Below are positions 4,915 to 5,275 of a stretch of DNA of 5,275 nt, in pieces. Source of the stretch: Oligoflexia bacterium. GTDB lineage: Bacteria > Bdellovibrionota > UBA1018. The notes below the pieces were generated by a model, which saw nothing but the letters and a program-made list of their open reading frames with translations, was not told the origin of the DNA and made no database searches. Position numbers and translations under genes: made by a program. The stretch is from positions 1-5,275 of the forward strand of contig JANXTV010000556.1 in assembly GCA_025352185.1 (NCBI GenBank), written 5' to 3'. Position 1 is the first letter of the stretch; every line of letters starts with the position of its first letter.

Positions 4915-5275
4915 ATGGAAACGCTCAGAATCTACGACCGCCGGGGAGGGAAACCGGCCGAGGAAAAAATCTATGGGGAAGCCGGAATGCGGTTTCTCTA
5001 CGAAAACTTTTTCGGCCGCACGCTCGAAAGCACTTTCCTGTCCCATGCGTGGTTTTCGAAACTTTACGGCGCCTACCAAAACTCCGGGATGAGCGCGGAA
5101 AAAATTCCGAAGTTTATCCAGGATTTTAAAATTCCGATGGAAGATTACGAAGCCGGACCGTTCCCTTCCTTTAATGATTTTTTTATCCGTAAGTTTGTCC
5201 CGGGTAAACGCGCGTTCGAAGCGGCGGCGAATCGATTTTCGGCACCCGCCGAGGGTCGATACCTCGCGTTTGAAC
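4915..5275 (+). CDS. psd: Phosphatidylserine decarboxylase, N-terminal part (runs off right edge)
   Basis: The enzyme decarboxylates phosphatidylserine to phosphatidylethanolamine at the inner membrane; it self-cleaves to create a pyruvoyl cofactor. The 120 visible residues carry the family's N-terminal landmarks in order: Y-D-R-R-x-G (7-12), M-R-F-L-Y-E-N (25-31) with GR at 34-35, W-F-S-K-L-Y-G (46-52), K-I-P-K-F-I (63-68), and P-S-F-N-D-F-F-I-R-K (84-93). These resemble the bacterial forms with an extended N-terminus. The next motif is normally P-A-D-G, whose Asp belongs to the self-cleavage Asp-His-Ser triad. Here it reads P-A-E-G (Glu113). The remaining triad residues and the self-cleavage site lie beyond the window, so activity cannot be judged. 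It appears to be the last visible gene of the J-domain/comM cluster. Confidence 0.93.
   Translation, partial: METLRIYDRRGGKPAEEKIYGEAGMRFLYENFFGRTLESTFLSHAWFSKLYGAYQNSGMSAEKIPKFIQDFKIPMEDYEAGPFPSFNDFFIRKFVPGKRAFEAAANRFSAPAEGRYLAFE

Noticed and set aside
4861..5129. Open frames at 4861-5079 (minus) and 4878-5129 (plus)
   Set aside because: They overlap the psd frame, which matches the family motif by motif from its ATG to the window edge.

Overview
The window is a gene-dense, moderately GC-rich bacterial segment with five protein genes, two on the minus strand and three on the plus strand. The features point to a Gram-negative bacterium: a lipoprotein carrying c-type haem sites and IPT/TIG domains, a phosphatidylserine decarboxylase, and a YifB/ComM ATPase. 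The lipoprotein style (a Ser-Gly-Cys lipobox followed by Glu, then a low-complexity Ser/Thr/Gly-rich body) would fit Bdellovibrionota or a related former-deltaproteobacterial lineage. That is an impression of style; no marker gene here proves it.

Positions 1-1491 (minus strand, running off the left edge) encode the most unusual gene. It is a lipoprotein in which mono-haem cytochrome c modules alternate with IPT/TIG immunoglobulin-like domains, in the order cyt c, TIG, TIG, cyt c, TIG, then the start of another TIG. Every plus-strand open frame over this stretch is an antisense shadow. A good sigma-70-type promoter at 1524-1552, covered by two abutting inverted repeats, drives it. Positions 1607-2614 (minus strand) encode a short polytopic membrane protein that matches the central channel domain of ComEC/Rec2 but has neither the N-terminal nor the C-terminal domain of that family.

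The plus strand carries a likely operon: a small membrane-anchored J-domain protein (2687-3124), a divergent ComM/YifB AAA+ ATPase (3188-4867) and the N-terminal part of phosphatidylserine decarboxylase (4915 to the right edge). The intergenic gaps are 63 and 47 bases, with no terminator visible between the genes. The plus-strand set and the ComEC-like gene are divergent from a 72-base gap (2615-2686).

Functionally, two competence-family proteins (a ComEC-like channel and the ComM branch-migration ATPase) face each other across a short divergent gap. The J-protein and Psd are their plus-strand companions. The haem/TIG lipoprotein is a separate transcription unit that probably works in electron transfer or redox sensing outside the inner membrane. 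I see no RNA genes, CRISPR, insertion sequences or attachment sites.
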